This document shows positions 47,972 to 48,836 of a DNA stretch of 48,836 nt, piece by piece. The stretch comes from Gaiellales bacterium (GTDB lineage: Bacteria > Actinomycetota > Thermoleophilia > Gaiellales > JAICJC01). The stretch is taken from positions 1 to 48,836 of the forward strand of contig DASUHM010000059.1 of the NCBI GenBank assembly GCA_036273515.1. The letters run 5' to 3'. The first letter of the stretch is position 1. Every line of letters begins with the position of its first letter. The notes beneath the pieces are model-generated. The model had not been told where the DNA came from and searched no databases. It was given only the letters and a program-made list of their open reading frames with translations. Position numbers and translations under genes: made by a program.

Positions 47972-48583
47972 TCAGCGCGGAGCCGGGAAGAGGTCGTGCA
48001 CGGCCGCGCGGACGTAGCCGGCGACCTCGTCGGGATCGGCGTCGCCGTACATCGCGCCCGCGCCCATCAGCGCGGCGAACACGGCTCCGATCGAGCAGGC
48101 CATCCGCACCCTGTCCGGGAGCGGGATCGCGGGGCTTGCAAGGAAGCGGCGGAAGCGCTCCTCGATGTCCTCGTTCTCGGCCTGGTGGCGCTCGTTGGCG
48201 ACGATCGCCTCGAACGCGCTCTGGTTGCGCTGGTGGACGAGGAAGAGGTCGCGGTTGGCGAGCACCTGGTCGATGAACGCATCGACGATCTGCGGCCACG
48301 CCGCGGCGGCCAGAGCGTCGTCCCCGAGGGCGTCCAGCTGGTCGAGCAGGTCGTTGCCGAGCGCGTGCAGGCGAAGGTGCAGCTCGAGGAGGATGTCCTC
48401 CTTGCGCTCGAAGTGGTAGTAGAGCGCCGCCTTGGTGACGCCGAGGCGCTCGGCGATCTCGCGCAGCGAGGTCTTGTCGTAGCCCTGCTCGTTGAAGAGC
48501 TCGAGGGCGACGTCGAGGATACGGTCGCGCATCTCGCCGCGGGGCCGGCGCTTCGTTGGACGGGTCTCGGACGCCTCGCTCAT
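47972..48583 (-). CDS. TetR-family repressor of the adjacent ABC exporter
   Basis: A 203-residue regulator: the helix-turn-helix at about residues 20-66 reads [20 protein letters not shown] then [20 protein letters not shown], followed by an all-helical ligand domain ([20 protein letters not shown]). The ATG at 48583 lies 89 bases from the divergent ABC ATPase start. Two repeats of a TetR-like operator lie in the gap, consistent with autoregulation and exporter control (inference). Confidence 0.9.
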   Translation of the reverse strand: MSEASETRPTKRRPRGEMRDRILDVALELFNEQGYDKTSLREIAERLGVTKAALYYHFERKEDILLELHLRLHALGNDLLDQLDALGDDALAAAAWPQIVDAFIDQVLANRDLFLVHQRNQSAFEAIVANERHQAENEDIEERFRRFLASPAIPLPDRVRMACSIGAVFAALMGAGAMYGDADPDEVAGYVRAAVHDLFPAPR

Positions 48584-48599
48584 ACCGCGAATCGTACCT

Positions 48600-48665
48600 T
48601 ACTTGACGGCCGGCTAGTACGTGGCTACGCTGAGCCCAGACTGATTACTTGCCGACCGGTAAGGA
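48600..48665. promoter_or_regulatory. Two TetR-like operator repeats
   Basis: TACTTGACGGCCGGCTAGTA (48600-48619) and TACTTGCCGACCGGTAAGGA (48646-48665) are direct repeats of one another and partly palindromic. They share TACTTGnCGrCCGG followed by AGkA. The second overlaps the ribosome-binding AAGGAG of the ABC gene. Confidence 0.6.
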
Positions 48666-48671
48666 GTATCG

Positions 48672-48836
48672 ATGCACGAGTTGATGATCGAGGCAGAGGG
48701 GCTGCGAAAGCGGTTCGGGCCCACCGTCGCGCTCGCCGGGCTCGACCTGGAGGTGCCCCGCGGCGCCATTCTGGGCGTGCTCGGCCCCAACGGCGCGGGC
48801 AAGACGACCGCCGTTCGCATCCTGACGACGCTGACC
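48672..48836 (+). CDS. ABC exporter ATP-binding protein, DrrA-like (3' part cut off by window edge)
   Basis: The first 55 residues of an ATPase: [20 protein letters not shown], then [20 protein letters not shown] with Walker [10 protein letters not shown] and VRILTTLT. This matches daunorubicin-resistance-type exporters. ATG 48672 follows AAGGAG. The signature and Walker B lie beyond the window. Confidence 0.88.
   Translation, partial: MHELMIEAEGLRKRFGPTVALAGLDLEVPRGAILGVLGPNGAGKTTAVRILTTLT

Overview
The window is uniformly GC-rich, with dense, frequently overlapping genes, many GTG and some TTG starts, lipoprotein sugar-binding proteins, F420-type oxidoreductases and small conserved actinobacterial proteins (DUF3618, DUF6328, UdgX, LLM-class TIGR03557-like). 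This points to a chromosomal segment of a soil-type actinobacterium. Gene content fits a deep-branching class such as Thermoleophilia (Gaiellales/Solirubrobacterales), but that placement is inference. I found no rRNA, tRNA, CRISPR array, intact insertion sequence or prophage, and no gene-free stretch longer than about 300 bases.

Layout. 1-3824 (minus): a ROK repressor followed by an ABC sugar-uptake operon (binding lipoprotein, MalF-type and truncated MalG-type permeases), with a ROK-type palindrome over the repressor start codon. 3882-9496: small stress and housekeeping genes (Rho-N-like protein, DUF6328, a cation diffusion facilitator, holin-like protein, DUF3618, UdgX uracil-DNA glycosylase) and a sugar-porter-type MFS protein with a long C-terminal tail. 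9500-12209: a GH15 glucoamylase/trehalase with a visibly damaged SDR gene upstream. 12588-14383: an orphan polyamine-type binding lipoprotein divergent from an XRE-cupin (PuuR-like) regulator. 14472-18420: orphan CheW, radical SAM enzyme, TIGR04282-type and TIGR04283-type glycosyltransferases and an acyl-CoA dehydrogenase. 18417-22335: glycosyltransferase, DoxX, an arrestin-like protein, a metallophosphoesterase and an APC amino-acid permease in one minus-strand run.

22355-30290 is a sugar or polyol catabolic region. A LacI regulator sits among three Gfo/Idh/MocA dehydrogenases, and three near-identical GGAACGTTCC-type palindromes lie upstream of the APC permease and two of the dehydrogenases, which suggests a local LacI regulon. 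It is followed by a xylose/fructose-type ABC importer (binding protein, single-domain ATPase, permease). 30422-33323 holds a small membrane protein and a large patatin-like phospholipase with somewhat different codon use. 33362-36510: an ABC-2 drug-type exporter, DUF72 and a double VOC protein.

36571-40646 is the most unusual part. A lone TadG-like protein is divergent from two consecutive sigma-factor systems. In the first, sigma domains, a zinc-finger anti-sigma motif, a membrane helix and a Gly/Asn-rich tail appear to be fused in one protein. In the second, the sigma factor and a membrane protein with a low-complexity tail are separate genes. 40698-45785: an F420-dependent oxidoreductase, another Gfo/Idh enzyme with an ECF41-like sigma factor, and a DHA2 drug exporter divergent from its TetR with a clear operator. 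45853-48836: a PAS-PAS-GGDEF-HD-GYP c-di-GMP protein, a TetR regulator and the start of an ABC exporter ATPase, with two operator-like repeats between them.

A palindromic GGGGTCAGACCCC element recurs at gene ends (14895, 25662, 45786, 45833), twice containing stop codons and once as a perfect inverted pair like a REPIN.
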